Shown piece after piece: positions 43,398 to 51,846 of a stretch of 64,000 nt of DNA. Position numbers and translations under genes: made by a program. Under the pieces are notes generated by a model, which made no database searches, was not told the origin of the DNA, and saw only the letters and a program-made list of their open reading frames with translations. Source of the DNA: Acidimicrobiia bacterium (GTDB taxonomy: Bacteria; Actinomycetota; Acidimicrobiia; Acidimicrobiales; AC-14); NCBI GenBank assembly GCA_023265025.1, contig JAHFUP010000001.1, positions 1 through 64,000 on the forward strand, in the 5' to 3' direction. Every line of letters starts with the position of its first letter. The first letter of the stretch is position 1.

Positions 43398-44320
43398 TCG
43401 CACAGCGCATCCTCTTCGCCCTGCCCGTGGGCGTGTTCGCCGCGTCGGTGGTGCTGCTGTTCTGGCGGGTGCCACGCCGGCTCGGGCCACGCCTTGACCC
43501 CTACACCGTCGGCCAGCGCGTGCGCCTGGGGGAGCGGGACGCGGAGCTGGAGGTGCTGCTGCCGCCGCCGCCGGCCAACGCCTTCGCCCGCTTCTTCGGC
43601 CCCATGCTGCGTTCGGTCGAGGACCGGGTGAGCCGCTTCCTGGGCCACCGCGACGAGGCCGCCACGGCCCGGGCCCTCGAGCACGCCGGCCTCGACGATG
43701 TGACCCCCCGCCAGTTCCGCGACCAGCAGTTCGCCTTCGCCATGGCCGGCGTGCTCCTGGGGGTGGTGTGCGGCGTGCTGTCGGGCCCCCGTACGGGACT
43801 GATGATCGCCGCGTTCGCCGTGCCCATCGGGTTCATGCGCAAGCGCAACGCCCTGGAGAGGCTGATCAAGCTGCGGCGGGAAAGGATGCGCGCCGAGCTG
43901 TGGCAGGTGAACGGGCTGCTGGCCGTGAAGCTGCACGCCAGCCTCAACGTGCAGGCCGTCATCTCCGAGTTCGTGGCCGAGGCCCACGGCGAGATCGCCG
44001 ACGAGCTGCGCCGCGTGCTCGTCGCCATCGAGACCGGTGCCGCCGGCGAGCGGGCACTGCGCGACCAGGCCGAGCGCACCGCCGAGCCGTTCGCCGCCCG
44101 GCTGTACCGGGTCCTGGCCGATGGCATCGAGAAGGGGGGCAACATCGCCCACGCCCTCCTGGACCAGGCATCCGACATCCGCCACGCCCACCGCGACGAC
44201 CGCCTGCACGCGGCCACCGTGCGCACCGTGGTCATGGCCGGGCCGTCGGTGCTCATGGCCGCCGTCATGATGCTGCTGGTCGGGGCTCCCGCCGTCAACC
44301 TGCTGTTCAACATCACCTAA
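43394..44320 (+). CDS. TadC-like pilus platform protein
   Basis: A 308-residue second T2SSF protein. GTG 43394 overlaps the TadB stop. Hydrophobic helices occur at about 5-22, 114-150 and 280-308. The domain has MRAELWQVNGLLAVKLHASL, FVAEAHGEIADELRRVL, RVLADGIEKGGNIAHALLDQ and ends MMLLVGAPAVNLLFNIT. Order TadA-TadB-TadC is canonical for Tad loci. Confidence 0.83.
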   Translation: MIAQRILFALPVGVFAASVVLLFWRVPRRLGPRLDPYTVGQRVRLGERDAELEVLLPPPPANAFARFFGPMLRSVEDRVSRFLGHRDEAATARALEHAGLDDVTPRQFRDQQFAFAMAGVLLGVVCGVLSGPRTGLMIAAFAVPIGFMRKRNALERLIKLRRERMRAELWQVNGLLAVKLHASLNVQAVISEFVAEAHGEIADELRRVLVAIETGAAGERALRDQAERTAEPFAARLYRVLADGIEKGGNIAHALLDQASDIRHAHRDDRLHAATVRTVVMAGPSVLMAAVMMLLVGAPAVNLLFNIT

Positions 44321-44345
44321 TGCACACCGAAAGAAAGGGCTCCAA

Positions 44346-44558
44346 ATGAACGACATGCTGCTGAGGTTGTGGCTGGCCATCGACGGCCGGCTGAAGAAGG
44401 ACGAGCTCGGCCCCGAGGCCGGGCTGTCGAACACCGTCGAGAACCTGCTGTGGGCCATGTTGGCCATCGCCGTCGTGGTGGCGCTCATCCCGACCGCCCG
44501 CGATCGCGTGGTCGACGCCGCCAACAACATCTTCGACCAGGTCGTCGACGCCACCTGA
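44346..44558 (+). CDS. Small pilin-like membrane peptide
   Basis: A 70-residue peptide with a polar, charged start (RLKKDELGPEAGLSNTVENL) leading into one hydrophobic helix LLWAMLAIAVVVALI and a polar tail. Size, position after TadC and the Gly/Glu-before-helix layout resemble Flp-type pilins, but the classical prepilin cleavage motif is not perfect and no prepilin peptidase gene is seen. ATG preceded by AAAGAAAGGG. Confidence 0.6.
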   Translation: MNDMLLRLWLAIDGRLKKDELGPEAGLSNTVENLLWAMLAIAVVVALIPTARDRVVDAANNIFDQVVDAT

Positions 44559-44570
44559 GAGACGAACGGC

Positions 44571-44945
44571 ATGGTCAACGACGAGCGAGGAAGCGCCACG
44601 GTGCAGAACGTGGTCCTGGTGCCGACCATGTTCTTGTTCGTGTGCATGGTGCTGGTGCTGCTGCTCTGGGCCTACGCCCAGGGCGTGGTCCATGCCGCCG
44701 CCGATCAGGCGGTGCGGGCGGGAAGCCGCATCGACGTCGACTCGGTGGGCACCTGCCAGGCCCGGGGCTTACAGACACTGGCCAACGCCCTGCCGGGCCT
44801 GGGCCCGGGCGACGTCACCTGCTCGGAGTCGGCCGGGGTGGTGTCGGTGAGCATCCGGCTACCGGTCACCGGCGGCATCCCGCCATTCCGCTCCTCCACC
44901 CTCACGGCCGACGCGTCGGCCCGCAAAGAGCTGGCGCCGGCTTGA
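44571..44945 (+). CDS. TadE-like pseudopilin
   Basis: A 124-residue protein with the TadE signature: short charged start, ERGSATVQNVVLVPTMFLFV helix, then a Gly/Ala-rich extracytoplasmic domain with ADQAVRAGSRIDV, two Cys (TCQAR, VTCSES) that may pair, and a beta-rich end. TadE/F pseudopilins take part in Flp pilus biogenesis. Begins 12 bp after the pilin-like gene. Confidence 0.75.
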   Translation: MVNDERGSATVQNVVLVPTMFLFVCMVLVLLLWAYAQGVVHAAADQAVRAGSRIDVDSVGTCQARGLQTLANALPGLGPGDVTCSESAGVVSVSIRLPVTGGIPPFRSSTLTADASARKELAPA

Positions 44946-44973
44946 TGCTCGACGCCTTCTCCGAGGGCCACCG

Positions 44974-45528
44974 ATGAGCCGCGCCCGACCGACCGAGTTG
45001 GTGGCCCGCCCGGAGCGGCCGCGGCGGGACTGTCGTACGTGCACGCCACCGCCACCCGGTCATCTCCGGGCCGACCAGCTGTGGGCGTGGTTGCGGGCAA
45101 CCGGGCTGCCCCCATTCCGTCGGCGTCAGGACGAGAAGGGGTCGATGGCGATCGAGTTCCTGCTGTGCCTGGCGCTCATCATCTTCCCCGTCATCGGACT
45201 GTCGGCCGCCGCCCTCAACTGGCCGGGGCGGCTGAACGCAGCGTCGGGAGCGGCCTACGAGGCCGCGCACTCGGTGGTGCATTCACCCGCCGCCGAGCCC
45301 GAGGACGGACGGGCCCGGGCAGTGGAGGTGTGGACCAACCATGGCTACGACACCGGCGACATCGAGGTGGCCTTCGAGGGCGACCCGACGTCGCGGGGCG
45401 GCATCTACAGGGCCACGGTGACGGTGGTGCTGCCGGCCATCGTCATCCCCGGCGTTGGTCGTATCGCCGGCGGCTCCGTCTCCCGTTCGCATTCCGAGCG
45501 GGTTCCCGATTTCGAGAGCGTGTCGTGA
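44974..45528 (+). CDS. TadE-like protein with long cytoplasmic start
   Basis: A 184-residue protein. The first ~57 residues are basic and Pro-rich (PERPRRDCRTCTPPPPGHL), then the TadE-type EKGSMAIEFLLCLALIIFPV helix, an Ala-rich AASGAAYEAAHSVVHS and a beta-rich outer domain. The true start could be further in, but no better-placed Shine-Dalgarno is obvious. The stop overlaps the next GTG by four bases. Confidence 0.68.
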   Translation: MSRARPTELVARPERPRRDCRTCTPPPPGHLRADQLWAWLRATGLPPFRRRQDEKGSMAIEFLLCLALIIFPVIGLSAAALNWPGRLNAASGAAYEAAHSVVHSPAAEPEDGRARAVEVWTNHGYDTGDIEVAFEGDPTSRGGIYRATVTVVLPAIVIPGVGRIAGGSVSRSHSERVPDFESVS

Positions 45529-45989
45529 CCGGTCAGCGCCGCCCCCACGTCGGCCCCCTCCTTCGCCCCGTTCATCGGCGCGACGAGGCGGGCTTCACCA
45601 TGGTCATCTGGACGATGGGCCTGGCGGTGGTGCTGTTCGCCGTCATCTACCTCGTCACGGACGCGTGGCGCCTGATCGCCACCGACCGCGCCCTGTCCGC
45701 CGCCGTCGACGCCGCCGCCGCCGCCGGTGCCAACAGCATCGACGAGGACGCCTTCCGAGCCGGCGCCACGGTGAGGCTGGATCCCGGCCAGGCTGAGACC
45801 CTGGCCCGCCAGTCCCTCGCCGAGCAGCCCGACGCTGACCTGTTCGTCGACGTCGCGATCTCGGCCACACCCGACCGCATCACCGTCGCCGCCGATCGCA
45901 GTGTGCAGCTGCTGCTCCTGCGCTTCATCGGCGAGTCCGGCCGACTCGTGCACGCTGAAGGACAGAGCACCCCGAGGAGGTCACCGTGA
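45525..45989 (+). CDS. TadG/TadE-like pilus-locus protein
   Basis: A 154-residue protein with GTG 45525 overlapping the preceding stop. After a basic start, DEAGFTMVIWTMGLAVVLFA forms the single membrane helix and TDRALSAAVDAAAAAGANSIDE resembles the segment after the helix of TadG-like (Flp-associated) proteins. No von Willebrand A domain is present, so it is a short form. Confidence 0.68.
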   Translation: MTGQRRPHVGPLLRPVHRRDEAGFTMVIWTMGLAVVLFAVIYLVTDAWRLIATDRALSAAVDAAAAAGANSIDEDAFRAGATVRLDPGQAETLARQSLAEQPDADLFVDVAISATPDRITVAADRSVQLLLLRFIGESGRLVHAEGQSTPRRSP

Positions 45990-46071
45990 AGCGTCCTGGC
46001 GTCCCTTGCGTTGGCGTATCTCGTCGAGGTGACGATCGCCGTGATGGTTCTATGGACAAGGAGGACTTGCA

Positions 46072-46743
46072 ATGAGTTGGCGACACAGCGCCGGAAGCGA
46101 CATCACTACGGTTCCGAGCGTCGGCGCACCGCCGCCGGCGCCGCCCGGTGAGCCGGAGCCGCCGCCGAGCTCGTGGCGCACCCTGATCCTCGGCCTGGTC
46201 CTCGCCCTCATGGCTGTGGGCCTGGCCGCGGTGCTCATCCAGCGCGCCAACACCGACGACGGGGGCGCCACCTCGCCGACGGCCGCCTCGCCGACGTCGT
46301 CGGTCACGGCGGCGGCCCAGGTCGACCAGCCGGTGATCGTCAACACCGGCGAGGACTGGAACGCCATCGTCCGCAGCATGGTGGCCTTCAGCGACTGGCT
46401 CTACCTGCACCCCAACCCCGACCTGGTCGATAGGTTCCAGCTGCCCTCAGTCCCGGGCTACGCCGACACCAAGCTGGGGCTGACCAACCTGGCAACCAAG
46501 GGATGGCGCTACGACCCACCCCGGCGGCCGGTGACGGTAGACACCGTCCGTCTCAACAACCGAGGGCCGGCACAGGCTGCTGTGTTTGTACGTTTCGGCC
46601 CAGCCCAGCAGTACCGGGTGGTCGATCAAGCCGGGAACGAGGTCGCTAACAAGCCGGCCACCACGGCGGGCAACTCGGTGATCTGGACTCTCTACATGCA
46701 GCCGGACGGGAAGTGGCTCCTCGGCGATATTGACGCCCTGTGA
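46072..46743 (+). CDS. Membrane-anchored hypothetical protein (VirB8-like layout)
   Basis: A 223-residue protein: Pro-rich cytoplasmic start, one helix (about 38-57, LILGLVLALMAVGLAAVLI), a Thr/Ser/Ala linker and a 140-residue outer domain (GEDWNAIVRSMVAFSDWLYL, VDTVRLNNRGPAQAAVFVRF, WTLYMQPDGKWLLGD). One helix plus an NTF2-like-looking outer domain is the layout of VirB8/TcpC transfer proteins; I infer this from shape only. AAGGAGG 10 nt before the ATG. GTGA overlap with the next gene. Confidence 0.6.
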   Translation: MSWRHSAGSDITTVPSVGAPPPAPPGEPEPPPSSWRTLILGLVLALMAVGLAAVLIQRANTDDGGATSPTAASPTSSVTAAAQVDQPVIVNTGEDWNAIVRSMVAFSDWLYLHPNPDLVDRFQLPSVPGYADTKLGLTNLATKGWRYDPPRRPVTVDTVRLNNRGPAQAAVFVRFGPAQQYRVVDQAGNEVANKPATTAGNSVIWTLYMQPDGKWLLGDIDAL

Positions 46744-47756
46744 GCCGCCGGCCGGCCCTCGTGGCCCTCACCAGTGCCGTTCTCGTCCTGGCGGCCAACG
46801 GCCCCGTTACGGCCCAACAGTCGCCCCCTGTGACGGCCGTAGGGAACCTCGGCCAAGAGGTTGTGGACATCCGCCTGGGCGGACCCGGAGGACCGGGCAA
46901 CCAACCCACGTCGACGAGTGGGAGTGGGAGCGGCACCAGTGGGAGTAGCACCAGTGGCAACGGCACCGGCGTTATCCCGACGGCATCCACCGGCGGCGGG
47001 AGCTCGGGCGGTAGCGGGCCGTCGGGGCCGCCGCTCACATGGGTCCGGACCTACCCCAACGTCGGCAGCGTCCGAGGCGAGCAGGCCGTCAGCGCCGGCG
47101 CGTTCTGCCTCGACGACGCCGGCAACCGGGGCCTTAGCTACGTCGACAATCTGACCAACACCCAGACCGGCGAAGTGGTGAGCACCCGCAGCGGCTGCGC
47201 CACCTCGGCCACGCCGGCACCGAACGCCCCGGGCAGCGGGACCACGACGGCGCCCCAACCCCCGCCGACGCCCGCGGAAATCTGGGCGCGGACGCCGATC
47301 GCCACCCCCACCTTCGGAGTCAACCCCGACATCGGACTCACGGGGCTGCGCACATGGCTGTGGGACCCGAACGGGGGCGCTGCGGTCAATGCCACGGTGC
47401 AGCTGCGCGGCTACACGGCCCAGGCCACGGCCACGCCGGTGCGCTGGGAGTGGACGATGGGCGGGCGGCCGGGTGACACCGAGTCGCGCCAGAACCCGCC
47501 CTACCGGGTGGTGAGCACCCAGCCAGGTCGGGCGTGGGCGCCGGGCGGACGGGGAGGGCCCCCGGCCGGCACCTACATGTACGAGACGAGGGGCGCCTAC
47601 ACGATGACTCTGACCGTCACCTGGACCGGCTCCTACACCTACACCGACCCCGCCGGTGGAGTGCAGAGCGTCGACCTGGGCACTACCACGAGGACGGCCA
47701 CCAGGAGCTACCAGGTGGCCGAGGTCCGGCCCGTGCTGACGGCGACGGGCCCATGA
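46740..47756 (+). CDS. Secreted Gly/Ser-rich hypothetical protein
   Basis: A 338-residue exported protein with a typical signal peptide (RRPALVALTSAVLVLAANG, cleavage after PVTAQ likely). Then a low-complexity Gly/Ser/Thr segment (about 55-95), a Cys-containing region with GAFCLDDAGNRGLSYVDN and SGCATSATP, and a beta-rich domain with WEWTMGGRPGDTESR and AYTMTLTVTWTGSYTY, which reads like an Ig/PKD-type fold. Probably a surface component of the pilus or transfer apparatus. Function not recognised. Confidence 0.65.
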   Translation: MSRRPALVALTSAVLVLAANGPVTAQQSPPVTAVGNLGQEVVDIRLGGPGGPGNQPTSTSGSGSGTSGSSTSGNGTGVIPTASTGGGSSGGSGPSGPPLTWVRTYPNVGSVRGEQAVSAGAFCLDDAGNRGLSYVDNLTNTQTGEVVSTRSGCATSATPAPNAPGSGTTTAPQPPPTPAEIWARTPIATPTFGVNPDIGLTGLRTWLWDPNGGAAVNATVQLRGYTAQATATPVRWEWTMGGRPGDTESRQNPPYRVVSTQPGRAWAPGGRGGPPAGTYMYETRGAYTMTLTVTWTGSYTYTDPAGGVQSVDLGTTTRTATRSYQVAEVRPVLTATGP

Positions 47757-47781
47757 CCTACCGACGAGGAGGTGTCACCGC

Positions 47782-50700
47782 ATGAGACGGCTGCGCTCTG
47801 TGGCGTCGCTGATCGCCCTGGTGGGCTTCGAGGGCGCCGCGCTGCTCGTCCTCCGTCAGGCCGGGCAGGTCGAGGCTTGGCGAGTCGACTGGCAGCACTT
47901 CGGGCGGTGGCTCGACGCGACGCCGATCGAGGACGTGGTGGCGGGCCTGGCCCGGTGGGGCGGACTGGTCATCGTCGGGTGGCTCGGCGTCACCACTGCG
48001 ATCTACCTCCTGGCCACGGTGTTTCGTGTCCCGGGTCTCATCCGCGCCGCCGGTGTGTTCACGCTGCCCGGAGTGCGCCGCATCGTCGAAGGCACCGTGG
48101 CCGTGTCCATGATAACTACGGCCATGACCAGCCGCGTTGGCCCGGCCATGGCCCAGGAGCCGGCGGGGGGATGGACGAGGCACCCGACATTGGCAGCGGT
48201 AGCCGCGCCACCGCCCCCGGCCTTCACCGCCGCCGTCCGCGTCGAGCTGCCCCCCGACATCGCCCACGCAGTCGAGCCCACCGCCACCGAAGCCGGGCGG
48301 TGGGTGGTCGCGCCCGGGGACAACTTCTGGGACATCGCCGCCGCTGACGTAGCCCACCAGCGCGGCGTGGGGGTCGAGACGCTGCGGGCGGCCGACATCG
48401 TGGACCGTTGGCGGGAGATCATCGAAGCGAGCGAGTCCGCCGGCGGCGTGCCGTCGGGCGACCCGAACCTGATCTACGCCGGCGCCGTGCAGGTCCTCCC
48501 CCCAACTCGTGCCGTGGCTCCCGCTACGGCGGCCCCTGTCCCGCCGCCCGCTCCTGCGGCGGCGACGCCCGCTCCCGCCGGCGCATCGACTCCGGCACCG
48601 GCCGTGAGCGTGGCCCCCGAGCCTGCGCTCACAACGCCGGCGCCGGCTCCCGCGACGACGCCGGCGGCGCCGGTGACGGTCGCTCCGGCCGCCACCGTGG
48701 CCACCACTGCCACCACGGCGGCCACATCCGCATCGATGCCGGCGAGCACCGCGGTGCCGACCACTGCCGCCGTCGATCCCGGGGCCCCGGCCCTGCCTTC
48801 TGCGGCGGTCACGGCCGTCACGGCCACAACGTCGGCGGCGGCGTCGGCCCCGCAAGTAGAGGAGCGGCCGGGTGCTGCTTCCCAGCGCGTGCCGCTGGCG
48901 CAGGCGGCAGTGGGGGTGTCGGGCCTGCTCGGCGGGATCTTCGTCTGGCGCATGAAGCGCGAAGGAATGGCTGCCCAGCGACGTCGCCGGCGGGGCCGGG
49001 AGCTGGTGCAGCAGCCGGATCCGGTGGCGGAACCGGTGGAGCGCCGGGTGCGGGCCATCGCCGAGGTGGAGACCGTGCACTGGGTCGACGCCACCCTGCG
49101 CTATGCCACTGCGGTGTTGACCGAGGCCGGCGGTGGGGGAGTGGAGGGCATCCTGTGCGTGCGTCCGGGCCAGCTGGGCATGGAGCTGGTGGTGGACCCC
49201 CCCGCCCCGCCGGTGGGGCGCTTCGACTCCGCCGACGAGGGCCGTACCTGGACGCTGGATCCCGACCTGGACCTGGCCGAGCTGCAAGAGCTGGCCTGGG
49301 GCCAGATCCTGGTGCCGGCACTGTGCAGCGTGGGCAGCACCCCCGACGGCCCCGTCCTGGTCGACCTGGAACAGGCCGGCGTGCTGGCCGTCGAGGGCGA
49401 CCCGGCCCGGGTCGAGGGGTTCCTGGCCGGCGTCGCCCTGGAGATGGCCAGCGCCCCGTGGGCGGGTGACACCTCCGTCTACCTGGTCGGCGGTGATGAA
49501 CGCCTGGCCGGGCGGGACCTGGTGGAGTCGATCGACGACGCGGCTCGCTTCGTCGCCGACCTGGACCAGCTAACCAGCCTGGTCGACGACGAGGACCTGG
49601 ACGGGGCGCCCTCCACGCTGGCCGCCCGGGTGGCCCCGGGCAACGTCGAGGGATGGTTCCCCGCAGTGGTGGTGGCGCATCCCGGCGCCGACGGCGACGC
49701 CTTGTCGCAGCTGGCGGCCCGGGCCCGGCCCCGCCGGTCCGGGCTTGCTCTCATCGGTCCCGGGCCGCTGCCGGGCGCCACGTGGCGGCTGGTGTTGGGC
49801 CCGGACGGTGGAGGGGTGCTTGAACCACTCGGCCTCGAGCTGGATTCCCGCATCGACGCCGGCGTGGTGGCCGCCCTGACCGGTCGGATCGCGGCCCGGG
49901 CCGACCAGGCTGACCTGGCCCCCGTCATCGACCTGGTGCCCGAGCCAGTGGCCGCCACCGGCGCCGCGCCGGCGGGCGACGTCGACGAGGAGCCGATAGA
50001 GGGTGAGGTGTGCTTCCTGGGGCCGCTCCAGGCCACCTGGGCCGCCGACGTCGACCCCATCGCCGGGCCCGATCGGGCCGCCCTGTTGGCCGCGGCGCTG
50101 TGCTACCTCGGCGCCCATGACGACCACCCCGTGCCCGGGCCGCGACTGCAAGAGGCGCTGTGGCCCCTCGGCAACGACGACAGCGACGTGCGGGCCGGTT
50201 CGGTCAAGGGCGCCACCCTGCGCTCGACCATGTCCCGGCTGCGCACCGCGCTGGGCAACGACTCTCTCGGCCGCCCCCACCTGCCGCCGGCCAAGAACGG
50301 GACCTACACGCTGGGCCCCCGCTACGGCTGCTCCTGGAGCCGTTTCCAGGCCAAGGTGGCGGCCGCAGATTCGGCGTCGTCGGCGGAAGCGATCGAGCTG
50401 CTGCGCGAGGCGCTGGCCCTGGTGCGGGGCCGGCCCTTCGAGGATGCCACCGTGGCGGCATACCTCGCCTGGGCCGACGACTCGCCCCTGGTGTCGGACA
50501 TCGAGGTGGCGGTGGCCGACGCGGCGGAGAAGCTGGGGGAGCGGGCGCTGCAAGCCGGCGACCCCGAGCTGGCGGAGTGGGCCGCCAGCCAGGGCCTGCT
50601 CGTGGTCCCGGTGCGCGAGGACCTGCACCGGGTGCGCTTCCAGGCCGCGTTCGACGCCGGCGACCCCGACGGCCTCGACGCCGCCCACACCCAGGCCGTA

Positions 50701-50844
50701 CGGGCCATCAGGACCCACATCGACCCGGCCGAGGCGCTCCAGGACGAGACCGAGCGCCTCTACCAGCGGTTGAAGCGGGCCTGCCGTTCCCGAGACTCAG
50801 AGGGTGAAGCTGGAGCACGACGTGAACGAACCACGACGGGGTGA
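47782..50844 (+). CDS. Membrane LysM-like / BTAD transcription-regulator protein
   Basis: A 1020-residue protein joining envelope and regulatory modules. Two transmembrane helices (about 7-27 and 56-80) precede a LysM-like unit near 172-235 (RWVVAPGDNFWDIAAADVAH ... IYAGAVQVLPP), a ~150-residue Ala/Pro/Thr-rich region, a third helix (about 372-390, VGVSGLLGGIFVW) and a cytosolic half. The last 250 residues carry a winged-helix unit (LQEALWPLGNDDSDVRAGSV, TLRSTMSRLRTALG) and a bacterial transcriptional activator (BTAD) domain. Similar LysM-BTAD proteins occur beside conjugation genes in actinobacteria. AGGAGGTG 8 nt before the ATG is the best Shine-Dalgarno of the region. Confidence 0.75.
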   Translation: MRRLRSVASLIALVGFEGAALLVLRQAGQVEAWRVDWQHFGRWLDATPIEDVVAGLARWGGLVIVGWLGVTTAIYLLATVFRVPGLIRAAGVFTLPGVRRIVEGTVAVSMITTAMTSRVGPAMAQEPAGGWTRHPTLAAVAAPPPPAFTAAVRVELPPDIAHAVEPTATEAGRWVVAPGDNFWDIAAADVAHQRGVGVETLRAADIVDRWREIIEASESAGGVPSGDPNLIYAGAVQVLPPTRAVAPATAAPVPPPAPAAATPAPAGASTPAPAVSVAPEPALTTPAPAPATTPAAPVTVAPAATVATTATTAATSASMPASTAVPTTAAVDPGAPALPSAAVTAVTATTSAAASAPQVEERPGAASQRVPLAQAAVGVSGLLGGIFVWRMKREGMAAQRRRRRGRELVQQPDPVAEPVERRVRAIAEVETVHWVDATLRYATAVLTEAGGGGVEGILCVRPGQLGMELVVDPPAPPVGRFDSADEGRTWTLDPDLDLAELQELAWGQILVPALCSVGSTPDGPVLVDLEQAGVLAVEGDPARVEGFLAGVALEMASAPWAGDTSVYLVGGDERLAGRDLVESIDDAARFVADLDQLTSLVDDEDLDGAPSTLAARVAPGNVEGWFPAVVVAHPGADGDALSQLAARARPRRSGLALIGPGPLPGATWRLVLGPDGGGVLEPLGLELDSRIDAGVVAALTGRIAARADQADLAPVIDLVPEPVAATGAAPAGDVDEEPIEGEVCFLGPLQATWAADVDPIAGPDRAALLAAALCYLGAHDDHPVPGPRLQEALWPLGNDDSDVRAGSVKGATLRSTMSRLRTALGNDSLGRPHLPPAKNGTYTLGPRYGCSWSRFQAKVAAADSASSAEAIELLREALALVRGRPFEDATVAAYLAWADDSPLVSDIEVAVADAAEKLGERALQAGDPELAEWAASQGLLVVPVREDLHRVRFQAAFDAGDPDGLDAAHTQAVRAIRTHIDPAEALQDETERLYQRLKRACRSRDSEGEAGARRERTTTG

Positions 50845-51595
50845 GGAGTCGGTCCCTACTGGGGTGGGTCGGGTCTCCGCCGTCCTGGGTCGCCCGCAGG
50901 GGCCGGCTCCTCAGCCCGTCGTGGTAACCGAGCCCGCCGGTGAACTGCCGGCACCACCCAAGGTGCTGGACGCCAACCAGGTGGTCGCCTACAACTTCCG
51001 CGCCGCCCGCAAGCTGCGGGGCTGGACCCAGGAGGAGGCGGCCCGCCGGCTGGCGCCCTACCTCGGCCAGGTGCTTCCGAAGGCATCGATCTCCGGTATC
51101 GAGCGGTCCTTCGACGGCGAGCGCCGACGGAACTTCGACGCCCAGGAGCTGGTGGCCATCTCCCTCGCCTTCGACCTGCCCGTGGTGTGGTTCCTGCTGC
51201 CGCCGCCGAGTGCCGCCAACTACCAGCTGGCTGCTGCCGGCCGGTCGCTGGCCCTGCTCGTCACCCTGCTCTTGGGTCGCGACGACCAACTCGACGAGGT
51301 CAAGGCCCGGATGGAGGAGCTCCGAGAGGCCGGACCCGGATCCGCAGGCGACATGCTGGCCGAGGCCGGCGGGTTCCCACCGGAGCTGACCTGGGAGCAG
51401 TTCCAGCGCACCCGGGAGCAGGCGCTGTTCGCGCTGGTCGCGGAGGAGGCCTCCGACATCGAACGGCTGATGGGCGATCTCCGCCGGGTGATCGTCCGCT
51501 TCGACGATCTGTCCCAGCGGTCGCGTTACGCCTCGCACCGAGGGAACGGGTTGGGCGCATCGCGTGACCTTGCTCCTACGGGAGAGCCGGCCTGA
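50822..51595 (+). CDS. XRE-family regulator
   Basis: A 257-residue protein with a helix-turn-helix XRE domain at about residues 45-115 (NQVVAYNFRAARKLRGWTQE, EAARRLAPYLGQ, SISGIERSFDG, AQELVAISLAFDLPVVWFLL) and a helical carboxyl half rich in Glu/Leu. GTG 50822 is preferred: GGAG lies 6 nt upstream and the paralogue at 52620 begins with the same Val-Asn-Glu; GTG 50804 would add six residues. The start overlaps the BTAD gene. Likely repressor or activator of the element's transfer genes. Confidence 0.8.
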   Translation: MNEPRRGEESVPTGVGRVSAVLGRPQGPAPQPVVVTEPAGELPAPPKVLDANQVVAYNFRAARKLRGWTQEEAARRLAPYLGQVLPKASISGIERSFDGERRRNFDAQELVAISLAFDLPVVWFLLPPPSAANYQLAAAGRSLALLVTLLLGRDDQLDEVKARMEELREAGPGSAGDMLAEAGGFPPELTWEQFQRTREQALFALVAEEASDIERLMGDLRRVIVRFDDLSQRSRYASHRGNGLGASRDLAPTGEPA

Positions 51596-51834
51596 TGGAG
51601 GCGTCGATGGAGGCGTCGATGGCGGTCAACCTGTTGGCGGTGATAGTGGTGGTGACGGCGGTCCTCATCGTGCTCACGTTGCTGAATGCGGCTATCGGCG
51701 CGCCTTCAGAGGCCCCTGCCCTGGGCGCGCTCGCGTTTGGGCTTGCTGCGGTCGGCGTCGCGCTCATGAACCCCCAGCTGTGGAGCCTGCTCGCCGCCCC
51801 GGTGGTCGACGTCGTGGCCAACGTGGTGGTGTAG
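51595..51834 (+). CDS. Small two-helix membrane protein
   Basis: A 79-residue hydrophobic protein with helices at about 10-31 and 42-70. The gene begins with two tandem 12-bp repeats, so the first eight residues are MEAS twice, then MAVN; three in-frame ATGs are available. The first ATG shares a base with the XRE stop (TGATG). Possible toxin, channel or regulator peptide; nothing distinguishes these. Confidence 0.6.
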   Translation: MEASMEASMAVNLLAVIVVVTAVLIVLTLLNAAIGAPSEAPALGALAFGLAAVGVALMNPQLWSLLAAPVVDVVANVVV

Positions 51835-51846
51835 GACCTGGTCGCA

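Noticed and set aside
51595-51624. Tandem 12-bp repeats as a possible phase-variation tract
   Set aside because: Only two exact units, and 12 bp keeps the reading frame, so slippage would not switch the gene.
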